Source: Chitinophaga sp. YR573 (GTDB taxonomy: Bacteria; Bacteroidota; Bacteroidia; Chitinophagales; Chitinophagaceae). From it: DNA of 64,000 nt. A model generated the notes under the pieces. It saw nothing but the letters and a program-made list of their open reading frames with translations. It was not told the DNA's origin and did no database searches. Positions 25,286 to 33,605 of the stretch are shown one piece after another. The position numbers were made by a program, and so were the translations under genes. Location: assembly GCF_900110995.1 (NCBI RefSeq), contig NZ_FOJF01000003.1, positions 372,001-436,000 on the forward strand, in the 5' to 3' direction. Every line of letters starts with the position of its first letter. Position 1 is the stretch's first letter.

Positions 25286-27397
25286 ATGGATCATATACAA
25301 CTAACTCAAATCCATGGGGGGCCTGGAGACAATGTAGGAAGAGATAAAATCATCAATACTACAATCGTCAACAATATATTTGGTAAATCAGTCGAGTACA
25401 GTGGCCTGGCAACCTATATAAGTAACCTCAAATTATATCTAAATGGGACAACTGATCCAGTAGTAAGGCTTAAGATATCGGGACAATTAAACGAAGCCGA
25501 AGATCAATTGAAGCAGTTTAAAGATGACATAATCCGGTTGGCTGAAATATTCACCAGAATAGAAGTAAATACAGAAAGGTTACGAATAGCTAAGGAACAT
25601 TTTGAATCTGGCCGGCTACGGGAAGCGGATGCTATTTTAAAAGCGGAAGAACTAGCTGAAGACCAGCTATCCCTTTTAACAGCTAAGGAGTCTAAACATA
25701 AGGAGCTACAGGATATTGATGAAAAGTTAAGAAATAATGCCAATGAATACTTGGTAAAAGCTAGGCTCAGGGCCTTGCGTTATGATTCAAATGACCGTGT
25801 CGTCGAAACTTGCGAATATTTTGAGATGGCATTGAAATCGGCCCGACAGAATGAGATTATTTTCGAGTATGCTTTTTTTTTACAAAGGCATAACTATTTC
25901 AATGAAGCTCAATTGCTTTATGAAGAATTGGTTACTAATTATAGACAACTAGCTCAAACCAATCCACAAGATTATGAGTTAAATTTTGCCCACACATTGA
26001 ATAATCTGAGTGTTTTATATTTAAATAAAAATGATTTTGAACAGGCGGAAGTAACTAATAGAGAATCTCTTGAAATTAGGAGGAGGTTTGCTCGAATTAA
26101 TCCACAAAATTATGATCTGGATGTTGCTACATCGCTGAATAACTTGGGTGTTTTGTATTTAAATAAAAAAGATCTTGAGCGAGCGGAAGTAACCTTCAAG
26201 GAGGCTCTTGAAATTGGAAAAAGGGTTGCCCGAATTGATTCGCAAACCTGTGATCCAGAAGTTGCATTATTGCTCAGAAATCTGGGTGTTTTGTATGCAA
26301 ATAAAAATGACCCTGAGCGAGCAGAGGCCTTTTTCAAAGAGGCTCTCGAAATATATAGGAGATTGGTCAACGTCGAACCGCAAATCTATGAGTCGGATGT
26401 TGCTAAAATCCAGAATAACCTGGGTGTTTTGTATTCAGATATAAATGATTGTGAGCAAGCGGAAATTGCCTATAAGGAGGCATTGGAAATATACAAGAGA
26501 TTGGTCTGTTCCAATCCGCAAACTTATGAGCGGGATGTTGCTAAGATCCAGAATAACCTAGGTACTCTGCATTTGGCTAAAAATGATTTTGAACAAGTAG
26601 AAATTGCCTTCAAGGAGGTATTGGAAATATACAGGAGATTGGCAATTATTAATCCACAAGTATATAACCCGAATGTTGCCACAATACTTAATAATCTAGG
26701 GGCCTTGTATTTAAAAAAAAATGACATTGAGTGGGCTGAAGCCTCTTTCAAAGAGGCGCTGGAAATATATAGGAGATTGGTCAATGCCAATCCACAAACT
26801 TATGAGCCGGACGTTGCTAAAACCCAGAATAACTTAGGTGTTTTGTATTCAAATAAAAACGATTTTGAGCGGGCGGAAGCAGCTTATAAAGAGGCTTTGG
26901 AAATCAGGAAAAGATTTGTCAGTACTGATTCACAAGTCTATGAGCCATATGTTGCGAATACGCTGAATAACTTGGGCACTTTGTATTCAGATGAAAATGA
27001 TTTTGAGCAAGCAGAAGCATCCTACAAAGAGGCCCTGGAAATCAGGAAAAGATTTGCTAGGACTAGGCCACAAACCTATGAGCCGCATGTTGCCGATACG
27101 TTGTATAACTTAGGTATTTTGTACAAGAATAAAGATGATTTTAAACTTTCAAAAATAGCCTATCGGGATGCTATAGAAATATCTAGACGATTAGCGAAGA
27201 AGATGCCACAACTATTTGAATTGAAACTAGCACAATTGTTATTTAATTACGGATTATTAGTCTTGATAGAAGATAATCTAATTGACTCTGCTCATTATGA
27301 TATTTTCGTAGCTAAAGAAATAGCTATAAAATATCCTACCGTTCCTTTAGCTCAACAAATAGTCGATTCTGCCAATCAAATATTAGAAAGTAAATAA
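25286..27397 (+). CDS. TPR protein with N-terminal GDNxGRDKI motif, nine repeats
   Basis: 703 residues. Residues 10-22 carry the motif HGGPGDNVGRDKI. A helical region follows (about 30-170, LRIAKEHFESGRLREADAIL is strongly conserved with the paralogue at 28045). Nine consecutive TPR-like units of 46 residues then follow, of pattern DVAxxxNNLGVLYxxKNDFExAExxxKEALEIYRRL...NPQxY, and a short helical cap. No ATPase or enzymatic domain was seen, so it is best read as a scaffold or sensor. The next gene is a TIR-like protein whose C-terminus bears the same motif. I infer that the motif joins the proteins. Base composition is AT-richer than the neighbouring genes, consistent with a transferred accessory module. 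Confidence 0.85.
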   Translation: MDHIQLTQIHGGPGDNVGRDKIINTTIVNNIFGKSVEYSGLATYISNLKLYLNGTTDPVVRLKISGQLNEAEDQLKQFKDDIIRLAEIFTRIEVNTERLRIAKEHFESGRLREADAILKAEELAEDQLSLLTAKESKHKELQDIDEKLRNNANEYLVKARLRALRYDSNDRVVETCEYFEMALKSARQNEIIFEYAFFLQRHNYFNEAQLLYEELVTNYRQLAQTNPQDYELNFAHTLNNLSVLYLNKNDFEQAEVTNRESLEIRRRFARINPQNYDLDVATSLNNLGVLYLNKKDLERAEVTFKEALEIGKRVARIDSQTCDPEVALLLRNLGVLYANKNDPERAEAFFKEALEIYRRLVNVEPQIYESDVAKIQNNLGVLYSDINDCEQAEIAYKEALEIYKRLVCSNPQTYERDVAKIQNNLGTLHLAKNDFEQVEIAFKEVLEIYRRLAIINPQVYNPNVATILNNLGALYLKKNDIEWAEASFKEALEIYRRLVNANPQTYEPDVAKTQNNLGVLYSNKNDFERAEAAYKEALEIRKRFVSTDSQVYEPYVANTLNNLGTLYSDENDFEQAEASYKEALEIRKRFARTRPQTYEPHVADTLYNLGILYKNKDDFKLSKIAYRDAIEISRRLAKKMPQLFELKLAQLLFNYGLLVLIEDNLIDSAHYDIFVAKEIAIKYPTVPLAQQIVDSANQILESK

Positions 27398-27447
27398 GTA
27401 GTTATTGCTACTAATTGTCAGATTATATTTAAAAAAAAAACTTTATC

Positions 27448-28041
27448 ATGGAAAAGAAAAAGATTTTTCTAGCTTCTTCCTTTGAACTCAAAGATGACCG
27501 GGAACAGTTTGAGATTTTTATTAATCGTAAGAACAAAGAATGGATTGATAAAGGGATTTTTTTAGAATTAATAATATGGGAAGACTTCTTGGATGCAATG
27601 TCTAAAACACGTTTACAGGATGAATATAATAAAGCTATTATCGAAGCAGACATATTCGTTATGTTATTCTTTACTAAAGTAGGTAAATACACAGAAGAGG
27701 AATTTGAAAAAGCATTTCATCAATTTAAAGAAACTAATAAACCTTTTATTTTTACCTACTTTAAAGATGCCAATATATCAACCGGCTCCTTAACTGATGA
27801 TGTACTCTCTCTAATGAAATTTCAGAAAAAACTAAGAGGGATGGAACACTTTCCTGGTTCCTATAAAAACATTGATGAATTGAAATTTAAGTTCAACCTT
27901 CAATTGGATAAACTGGCTGCTAATGATTTCATAAAGCTCGTACATGAGAAAACAGATCAGCCTACAAATGCAATGCAGATAAACCAACATCATAATGGTA
28001 CAGGAGATAATATAGGTCGCGATAAAATTATAAATGGATAA
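27448..28041 (+). CDS. TIR-like effector candidate with C-terminal GDNxGRDKI motif
   Basis: 197 residues. The N-terminal 150 residues (KKIFLASSFELKDDREQFE, WEDFLDAMSKTRLQDEYNKAI, ADIFVMLFFTKVGKYTEEEF, FIFTYFKDA) form an alternating beta/alpha pattern recognised as a TIR-like/DUF4062-like signalling domain common beside bacterial conflict genes. The last 20 residues hold HHNGTGDNIGRDKI, shared with both flanking TPR proteins. It starts 50 bases after the first TPR gene and ends 3 bases before the second, so the three are one unit. TIR domains are often NAD-hydrolases; I cannot assign the catalytic Glu with certainty, so enzyme activity is a hypothesis. Confidence 0.7.
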   Translation: MEKKKIFLASSFELKDDREQFEIFINRKNKEWIDKGIFLELIIWEDFLDAMSKTRLQDEYNKAIIEADIFVMLFFTKVGKYTEEEFEKAFHQFKETNKPFIFTYFKDANISTGSLTDDVLSLMKFQKKLRGMEHFPGSYKNIDELKFKFNLQLDKLAANDFIKLVHEKTDQPTNAMQINQHHNGTGDNIGRDKIING

Positions 28042-28044
28042 TGT

Positions 28045-29724
28045 ATGGAGGAAATAAACCAGCTGCATAGTGGTACAGGAGATAATATAGGGAGAGATAA
28101 AATCACTATTATACTTGGAAAATCTGTTGAGTATAATAGTTTGAAAAGTCGCATTGATGAATTGCAGGAAGATTTGGGGGAGACGACTAACCCTGAAAGA
28201 AGACTTAAAAAGTCCGAGCTATTAAATGAAGCTACAGATCAATTAAAACAGTTTAAAGAAGGGGTTATCCAATTGGCGGAGATATTTACCAAAATAGAAA
28301 TAAATACAGAACGCTTACGAATAGCTAAAGAACATTTTGAAGCTGGTCGATTGCGGGAAGCAGATGCCATTTTAAAAGCGGAAGAGTTGGCCATTGACCA
28401 GATAGCACTTTTAACCGCAAAGGAATCTAAACATCAAGAGCTACAAGATATTGATGAGAAGCTAAATAATAACGCTAATGAATATCTGGTAAAAGCGCGC
28501 CTCAGAGCTTTGCATTATGATTCAAATGATCGCATCATAAAGACTTGCGAATACTTTGAATTGGCATTGAAATCATCACGACTTAATGGAGTTGTTTTTG
28601 AATATGCTTTATTTCTGCAAGGTCATAATATTTTTGACAAAGCTACATTACTCTATGAGGAATTGCTTAATTATTACAAAAAAATGGATCAGAATAATCC
28701 ACAAAATTATAAAGAGTACATTGCCAATACATTGAATAACCTGGGTGTTTTGTATAGAATAAAGAATGATTTTGAACGGTCCGAGATTGTCTATAAGGAA
28801 GCTTTGGAAATAAGGATGAGGTTGGCTCAAACCAATCCGAAAAAATATGAGCCTTATGTTGCCAGCACAATGAATAACCTGGGTGTTTTATACAAAAATA
28901 AAAATGATTTTGAGGATGCGGAGGTTGTCTTCAATAGGGCGTTGGATATATACAGAAGATTAGCAGAAACTACTCCGCAACCTTATGAACCAGATATTGC
29001 CATGATTCAAAATAATTTAGGTGTTCTATACAAAATTAGAAATAATTTTGAGGATGCAGAAGTTGCTGTCAATGAGGCACTGGAAATATACAGAAGATTA
29101 ACAACGACTAACCCACAAACTTATGAATCGTATGTTGCCTTAACTCAAAATAACCTAGGTATTTTGTACAAGGTTAAGAATGATTTTGAGCATGCGGAAG
29201 TTGCTTATAATGAGGCTCTTAAAATATATAGAAAACTGGTTAGCATCAATCCGCAAACTTATGAGCAAGATATAGCAATGGTGCAGAATAATCGGGCTAA
29301 TTTATATACCGATAAAAATAATTTTGAGGATGCGGAAGTTGCCTATAATGAGGCCTTAGAAATATATAGAAGATTGTCCTGCGCTAATGAACTGACCTAT
29401 GAGTCTTATGTGGCCAATACATTGAATAATTTGGGAGTCTTCTACAATGCTAGAAAAGATTTTAAACAGGCAGAAATAGTATATCGGAATGCTATTGAGA
29501 TTTATGAAAAATTAGCAAAGAGCAGACCACAACCATTTGAATTGGAATTGGCAAGATCGTCATATAATCATGGATTAGCATTGAAAAATAATGATCAGAT
29601 TAAACTTGCTTACGATCGGATTTTAATAGCTAGAAACATTGCTGAAAAATATCCTAATATTCCTTTAGCCCAACAAATAGCAGATGGTGTAAATGAGTTA
29701 TTAGTAGAAATGAACACCGAATAA
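28045..29724 (+). CDS. TPR protein with N-terminal GDNxGRDKI motif, six repeats
   Basis: 559-residue paralogue of the protein at 25286. Residues 8-20 read HSGTGDNIGRDKI. The following helical domain is nearly the same as in the paralogue (TERLRIAKEHFEAGRLREAD), and six 46-residue TPR-like units follow (NNLGVLYKxKNDFEDAEVxxNEALEIYRRL). Three fewer repeats than the first copy. The start codon lies 3 bases after the TIR-like stop, implying coupled translation. It may be a second sensor or scaffold with a different ligand. No hydrolase or transmembrane region. Confidence 0.85.
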   Translation: MEEINQLHSGTGDNIGRDKITIILGKSVEYNSLKSRIDELQEDLGETTNPERRLKKSELLNEATDQLKQFKEGVIQLAEIFTKIEINTERLRIAKEHFEAGRLREADAILKAEELAIDQIALLTAKESKHQELQDIDEKLNNNANEYLVKARLRALHYDSNDRIIKTCEYFELALKSSRLNGVVFEYALFLQGHNIFDKATLLYEELLNYYKKMDQNNPQNYKEYIANTLNNLGVLYRIKNDFERSEIVYKEALEIRMRLAQTNPKKYEPYVASTMNNLGVLYKNKNDFEDAEVVFNRALDIYRRLAETTPQPYEPDIAMIQNNLGVLYKIRNNFEDAEVAVNEALEIYRRLTTTNPQTYESYVALTQNNLGILYKVKNDFEHAEVAYNEALKIYRKLVSINPQTYEQDIAMVQNNRANLYTDKNNFEDAEVAYNEALEIYRRLSCANELTYESYVANTLNNLGVFYNARKDFKQAEIVYRNAIEIYEKLAKSRPQPFELELARSSYNHGLALKNNDQIKLAYDRILIARNIAEKYPNIPLAQQIADGVNELLVEMNTE

Positions 29725-29763
29725 CTAGCCAGAAACTCCATGTATACAAAATTCAAATAGTAG

Positions 29764-30369
29764 TTAGAACCCTTCCTGATACAAATAAGTATCCACTACT
29801 TTATCATTTTTAAAATATAAGTACATATTCCAGCTATCATCATCAGTTAGGAATTTAAAGAATACTCCGTTGTCATTCTGTCCTGTTTCTTCTATCTCTT
29901 CTCCTTTGCCTAATTGGTCAATGATATGTTGCATAGATTTTCCAATCAGCATATTGCTTTTTACCAGCGTCTTAGCCATGCTGAATGGCTTAAGTTTAGA
30001 TTGCGTCCATATTGCTTTTTGAAACGTCTGCTGGTAGTGGAGGTTTTCTGCATAAACCAGGCCGGTTTGTAAACAAATGCAAAGTGCAAATAACAAGGGG
30101 ATGCTGATACCAACCGCTGAATATTTCCGCCCTTTTCTATATAGTCTATAAATGATACAAATTGTTATAACTGTTATCAAAAGTGTAGTATAAAAGAAGA
30201 ATGCTTCTCTATTCTCTTTTTCTGTTAATCTTTCACCCGACAGGGAAAATGTTCCCATAACGGCAATATAAAGCAATACACCATATATAATACCGGTACA
30301 CAGGAGGCCACCAAGGAAACTAGCAATGCGCTTGGATGTCATTTCAAAAGAGGATAAGGAATCTGGCAT
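29764..30369 (-). CDS. Unknown membrane protein
   Basis: From ATG 30369, 201 residues; the longer frame to 30408 uses TTG. Three hydrophobic segments are seen: about residues 18-40 (FLGGLLCTGIIYGVLLYIAVMG), 58-78 (FFYTTLLITVITICIIYRLY) and 87-105. A C-terminal soluble part follows (SMQHIIDQLGKGEEIEETGQ, YLYFKNDKVVDTYLYQEGF) that resembles SmpA/OmlA-like repeats in small lipoproteins. No family firmly recognised. Alone on the minus strand. Confidence 0.55.
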   Translation of the reverse strand: MPDSLSSFEMTSKRIASFLGGLLCTGIIYGVLLYIAVMGTFSLSGERLTEKENREAFFFYTTLLITVITICIIYRLYRKGRKYSAVGISIPLLFALCICLQTGLVYAENLHYQQTFQKAIWTQSKLKPFSMAKTLVKSNMLIGKSMQHIIDQLGKGEEIEETGQNDNGVFFKFLTDDDSWNMYLYFKNDKVVDTYLYQEGF

Positions 30370-30413
30370 ATGTCTTACATTTTTTAAGTATGTTCGTATC
30401 GGATACAACTATT

Positions 30414-30647
30414 ATGAAGAAATATTCACTCTTCTTTTTGTTTATCAGCCTTTCTCTTGCTAATATACTACATGGGCAAAACCAAAAGGCAAAAGAGGAC
30501 AGCTTATTTTATCATGTGAAGTATCTTTCAAAAGATAAAACAGATATATGGCCTTACCAAACATTTTTGATCAGAAAGTTGCGGATGCTGTTATTGAAAG
30601 AATTAACGGACTCACTCCGGATACACAGCCGGAATGGGGCAAAATGA
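30414..30647 (+). pseudogene. Possible N-terminal fragment of an exported protein
   Basis: ATG 30414 opens MKKYSLFFLFISLSLANILH, a convincing signal peptide, followed by GQNQKAKEDSLFYHVKYLSK. After about residue 47 the frame runs into the DUF1569 gene, which starts at 30548 in another frame, and loses protein character. It looks like a remnant whose body was replaced. A genuine short secreted peptide cannot be excluded. Confidence 0.35.
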
Positions 30648-31009
30648 ACGTTTCACAAATGCTGGCTCATTGCTGTGTATCCTATGAGATGGTGTATGAG
30701 AAAGACAAACATCCTAAGCCTAAGGGGCTCATGAAGCTGATAGTGAAATTGTTTGTGAAAGGTAAGGTAGTGAGTGAAGAGCCATATAAAAGGAATAGTC
30801 CTACGGCGCCGGCTTTTATTATCAAAGGTGCCAGGGATTTTGGAACAGAGAAAACAAGGCTGATAGGATTTATAAAAAAGACACAGCAACTGGGGGCGAA
30901 AGACTTTGATGGGAAGGAATCTCATTCCTTTGGCCCTTTAAGCGTCACCGAATGGAGCAACATGTTCTATAAACACCTCGATCATCATCTGACACAATTT
31001 GGAAGATAG
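30548..31009 (+). CDS. DUF1569 (DinB-like) family protein
   Basis: 153 residues. The block PEWGKMNVSQMLAHCC with a metal-ligand-type His, and the C-terminal LDHHLTQFG, match the DUF1569 branch of the DinB/YfiT four-helix bundle superfamily; WxxMxxxQMLAHxxxxxE is the usual signature. These are putative metal-dependent enzymes of unknown substrate. The gene overlaps the signal-peptide fragment upstream and is convergent with the YrdB-like gene, 7 bases apart. Confidence 0.8.
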   Translation: MALPNIFDQKVADAVIERINGLTPDTQPEWGKMNVSQMLAHCCVSYEMVYEKDKHPKPKGLMKLIVKLFVKGKVVSEEPYKRNSPTAPAFIIKGARDFGTEKTRLIGFIKKTQQLGAKDFDGKESHSFGPLSVTEWSNMFYKHLDHHLTQFGR

Positions 31010-31016
31010 GGATAGT

Positions 31017-31343
31017 TTATTTCTCGAAGATGTAAGCTAATATTCCTGATATAAATGCAACGATCATAAAAGCAATGGCATAAAGGGTAAGCCCCGTTTC
31101 ATATAAAAGAATACCGGAAATCCAGAAAAAACCTATCGAGAAAAACATTCTGTAAGGCATCTGTAGCCGGTTTTTGGATTTTGGAGCAGCAAAGATCCCC
31201 CACAACAATGCAGCTAAAAGGGGTAGTCCGATTCCGTACAGATAGGATGCATGATTATGAAAGCCCCAGTAGGATAAAGACAGTAGCATGCATATTTCCA
31301 GCAAGAACATAATGCCTTTATTGATAGATTTGAAATTTCCCAT
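31017..31343 (-). CDS. YrdB-family (DUF2568) small membrane protein
   Basis: From ATG 31343 (MGNFKSINKGIMFLLEICM), 108 residues with four predicted membrane segments. FLLEICMLLSLSYWGFH and GLPLLAALLWGIFAAPKS fit the YrdB/DUF2568 pattern (FxLELxxLxxLxxWG..., PLLAAxxWGxFxAPK). The longer frame to 31439 lacks membrane or signal features upstream. Function unknown. Confidence 0.75.
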   Translation of the reverse strand: MGNFKSINKGIMFLLEICMLLSLSYWGFHNHASYLYGIGLPLLAALLWGIFAAPKSKNRLQMPYRMFFSIGFFWISGILLYETGLTLYAIAFMIVAFISGILAYIFEK

Positions 31344-31605
31344 ACGGGAAATATAGTGAATATATGTTATGAATTTCCGGGAGCCGCCGGAAAGTTCCGA
31401 CGGCTCTTTTTGTAACTGGGAAAAGCCCGCCCGGAACATGAATGTTCACGGGCAGACTAATGGGGTCTTCTAAGGATAGAAGATAAAAGCTAACAAACAA
31501 ACGTACCAACCATTTATTCAAACGAAAAATACCGGCGTGTCTTTCATGGTTAATTAACAACAACTGTGAGATGTGTGCTTACCGAGGGAGAGTAAGATCT
31601 TATAA

Positions 31606-32715
31606 TCAATTTATCTGAATTGTATTGCTGGTGGTGGTATACTCCACTCCGTAAATACGTTTCAATGTTTCTAAAAGAACTGTAACCGGTTTGTTATATT
31701 CTATTATACCGTGAAATTGTATGTTTTGACGCAGCTTACTTATTTTCACATCCATCCTGAAATATTTACGGATAAGCCCAGCCAATTCTTCCATCGAAAT
31801 CACATTCTCACACCGGTAAATACCATTTTCCATATCATCAATAATGAAGGAGTTCTTTTTCATACTGAGACCAGGTAATGTAAATACTTCTTCACCCGGA
31901 TCCAGCATCATCGTATCTTTCCCTTTTATATACTCCACTTTCCCACTCATTAGTGATACTCCTTCTTTGCCATCATAAGTACTTGCTCTAAAGCGCGTAC
32001 CAAGTACCTGTATCACACTATTGGGTAAATGGACTAAAAAAGGCTTATTGGAATTTTGAGCTACCTCAATATCTGCGTTTCCTGATAAACTGATTTCACG
32101 AGTGTCACCAAACGTAAGAGGAAATGTAACTTTTGTAGCCGCATTAATCATAACGGATGTTCCATCTGATAAAATAAGCTGGTAAAACTTGCCTGCCGGT
32201 ACATATAAAACACCGGTCTTGCCTGCATTCTGTTCCAGATGATAAGTAAATGCGGAGCCATAATTTTCATTAACGGGCCCTACGACTGTCATATCATATT
32301 TGCCCATATTCAGAATCGTGCCATTATCTAATGCCAGCTGAATACTATCCCTGGATGGTATCACCACTTTACTTATATGATTACTTTCCCTATGCCGATT
32401 TATAATAAAAACACTCAGAAAGACAATGAACAAAGCTGCGACACTGACTCCTATATAATAACGGTCCAGGATCCTGCGTACCGGATGTTTAGCTTTAATA
32501 AATACAGGAGCATAATTTGATAATTGAGCCCTTCCCTTTTCCGCTTCCTTACTCATTAGTAAATCATATGTCTCATTATATAAATTCTGAGCATCTTTAC
32601 TTTCTGCTAATTTTTTTTTCAATAAAACACGCTCTTCCTCCGTAATGTCATCGGAAATGTCGGAAATAATGAGGGCTAATATAAAATCTTTGTCTTCCAT
32701 ATCTGAACTATACAT
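31606..32715 (-). CDS. FecR-family anti-sigma factor
   Basis: Inner membrane protein that holds and activates the ECF sigma factor encoded 6 bases upstream. 369 residues: cytoplasmic N-terminal part (1-85), one membrane segment (VSVAALFIVFLSVFII, about 90-105), a FecR domain (LSDGTSVMINAATKVTFPLT, VQVLGTRFRAS) and a C-terminal DUF4974 domain (ISMEELAGLIRKYFRMDVKI...FHGIIEYNKPVTVLLETLKRIYG). ATG 32700 is an alternative start. Expected to receive a signal through the STN domain of the divergent SusC-like receptor at 33606. Confidence 0.93.
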   Translation of the reverse strand: MYSSDMEDKDFILALIISDISDDITEEERVLLKKKLAESKDAQNLYNETYDLLMSKEAEKGRAQLSNYAPVFIKAKHPVRRILDRYYIGVSVAALFIVFLSVFIINRHRESNHISKVVIPSRDSIQLALDNGTILNMGKYDMTVVGPVNENYGSAFTYHLEQNAGKTGVLYVPAGKFYQLILSDGTSVMINAATKVTFPLTFGDTREISLSGNADIEVAQNSNKPFLVHLPNSVIQVLGTRFRASTYDGKEGVSLMSGKVEYIKGKDTMMLDPGEEVFTLPGLSMKKNSFIIDDMENGIYRCENVISMEELAGLIRKYFRMDVKISKLRQNIQFHGIIEYNKPVTVLLETLKRIYGVEYTTTSNTIQIN

Positions 32716-32721
32716 AAGTCG

Positions 32722-33282
32722 CTAGTTTAATTGAAACCATAACAGAATTAATAAAGAATTCTGCAAAATTGGTCTTAGGAATTGAATCGCCCTGCTAACA
32801 TATACCCTGATAACCGGTACCGATATCCCCATTTTTTGGGCAGCTTCTTTGTAGTTCCGGCCATCTATATGAACAAGTATAAATGCGTCTTTATGTTTTT
32901 CGGAAGGTATTTTATTTACAGCAGCACGTACAAATTCGAGAGAGTCCTTACTCTCCATGTCATTATTGGGCGACTGCTCAGCGGGTAGTGTTTCTCCGGA
33001 CTCCAGCGGTTGGTTGCCCTGTTTCTTTTTCGCCCTGAGTACATCCAACGCTTTAAACTTTGCCATTCCTGTAAGATAACCTTTCACAGTAGTTGTAATA
33101 TTAATACTTTCCCTGTCTCTCCAGAAAGCTGCAAATACTTCCTGAACAATATCATTGGCTTCGTCGTTATCCTTTAATATATTAAAAGCCCAGTTGTATA
33201 CATTAATACTGTGTAAGTTGAATGCTTTGGTATGTGCATCTTCATCTCCTCTTTTTAACGCGGCCAGAAAATGTTTATCCAT
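32722..33282 (-). CDS. ECF-type RNA polymerase sigma-70 factor
   Basis: 186 residues with sigma region 2 (FNLHSINVYNWAFNILKDND and EANDIVQEVFAAFWRD) and region 4 (IPSEKHKDAFILVHIDGRNY, EAAQKMGISVPVIRVYVSRA). Standard layout for Bacteroidota ECF sigma factors that partner FecR and control SusCD operons. It is divergent from the SusC-like gene at 33606 across a 323-base region that probably carries its target promoter. Confidence 0.93.
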   Translation of the reverse strand: MDKHFLAALKRGDEDAHTKAFNLHSINVYNWAFNILKDNDEANDIVQEVFAAFWRDRESINITTTVKGYLTGMAKFKALDVLRAKKKQGNQPLESGETLPAEQSPNNDMESKDSLEFVRAAVNKIPSEKHKDAFILVHIDGRNYKEAAQKMGISVPVIRVYVSRAIQFLRPILQNSLLILLWFQLN

Positions 33283-33605
33283 ATGTTAAAAGTTATTATT
33301 ATGATTGGTTGACTGGCATAAAGAATATGACTCTAACGTGGACATTATAATCAAGAGTAGATTCATTTTCTTTAATATAATATCAAATTAATAATAGTGG
33401 AATCACTTAAGACGGCAAATGTAGCTGATAGATTTCTATGTTTTAGTTAATACGTTGTGAATGAAATAAATTTTCAGCAACCTCTTTTTATAAGTAATTT
33501 ACCGCCCTCCGTAAATTGAAAAACTAAAGAAAAACTTACCCATTCCTGTTATGAAATCTATTATTTACCGACTACATACATACACCTTACCAATCTGTAG
33601 AACTT
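33283..33605. promoter_or_regulatory. Divergent control region between sigma gene and SusC-like gene
   Basis: No ORF, repeat or strong hairpin seen. It is very AT-rich. Expected to hold the promoters of the sigma/FecR pair (leftward) and the SusC/SusD pair (rightward), but I find no confident TTTG/TAnnTTTG pair. Confidence 0.4.
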
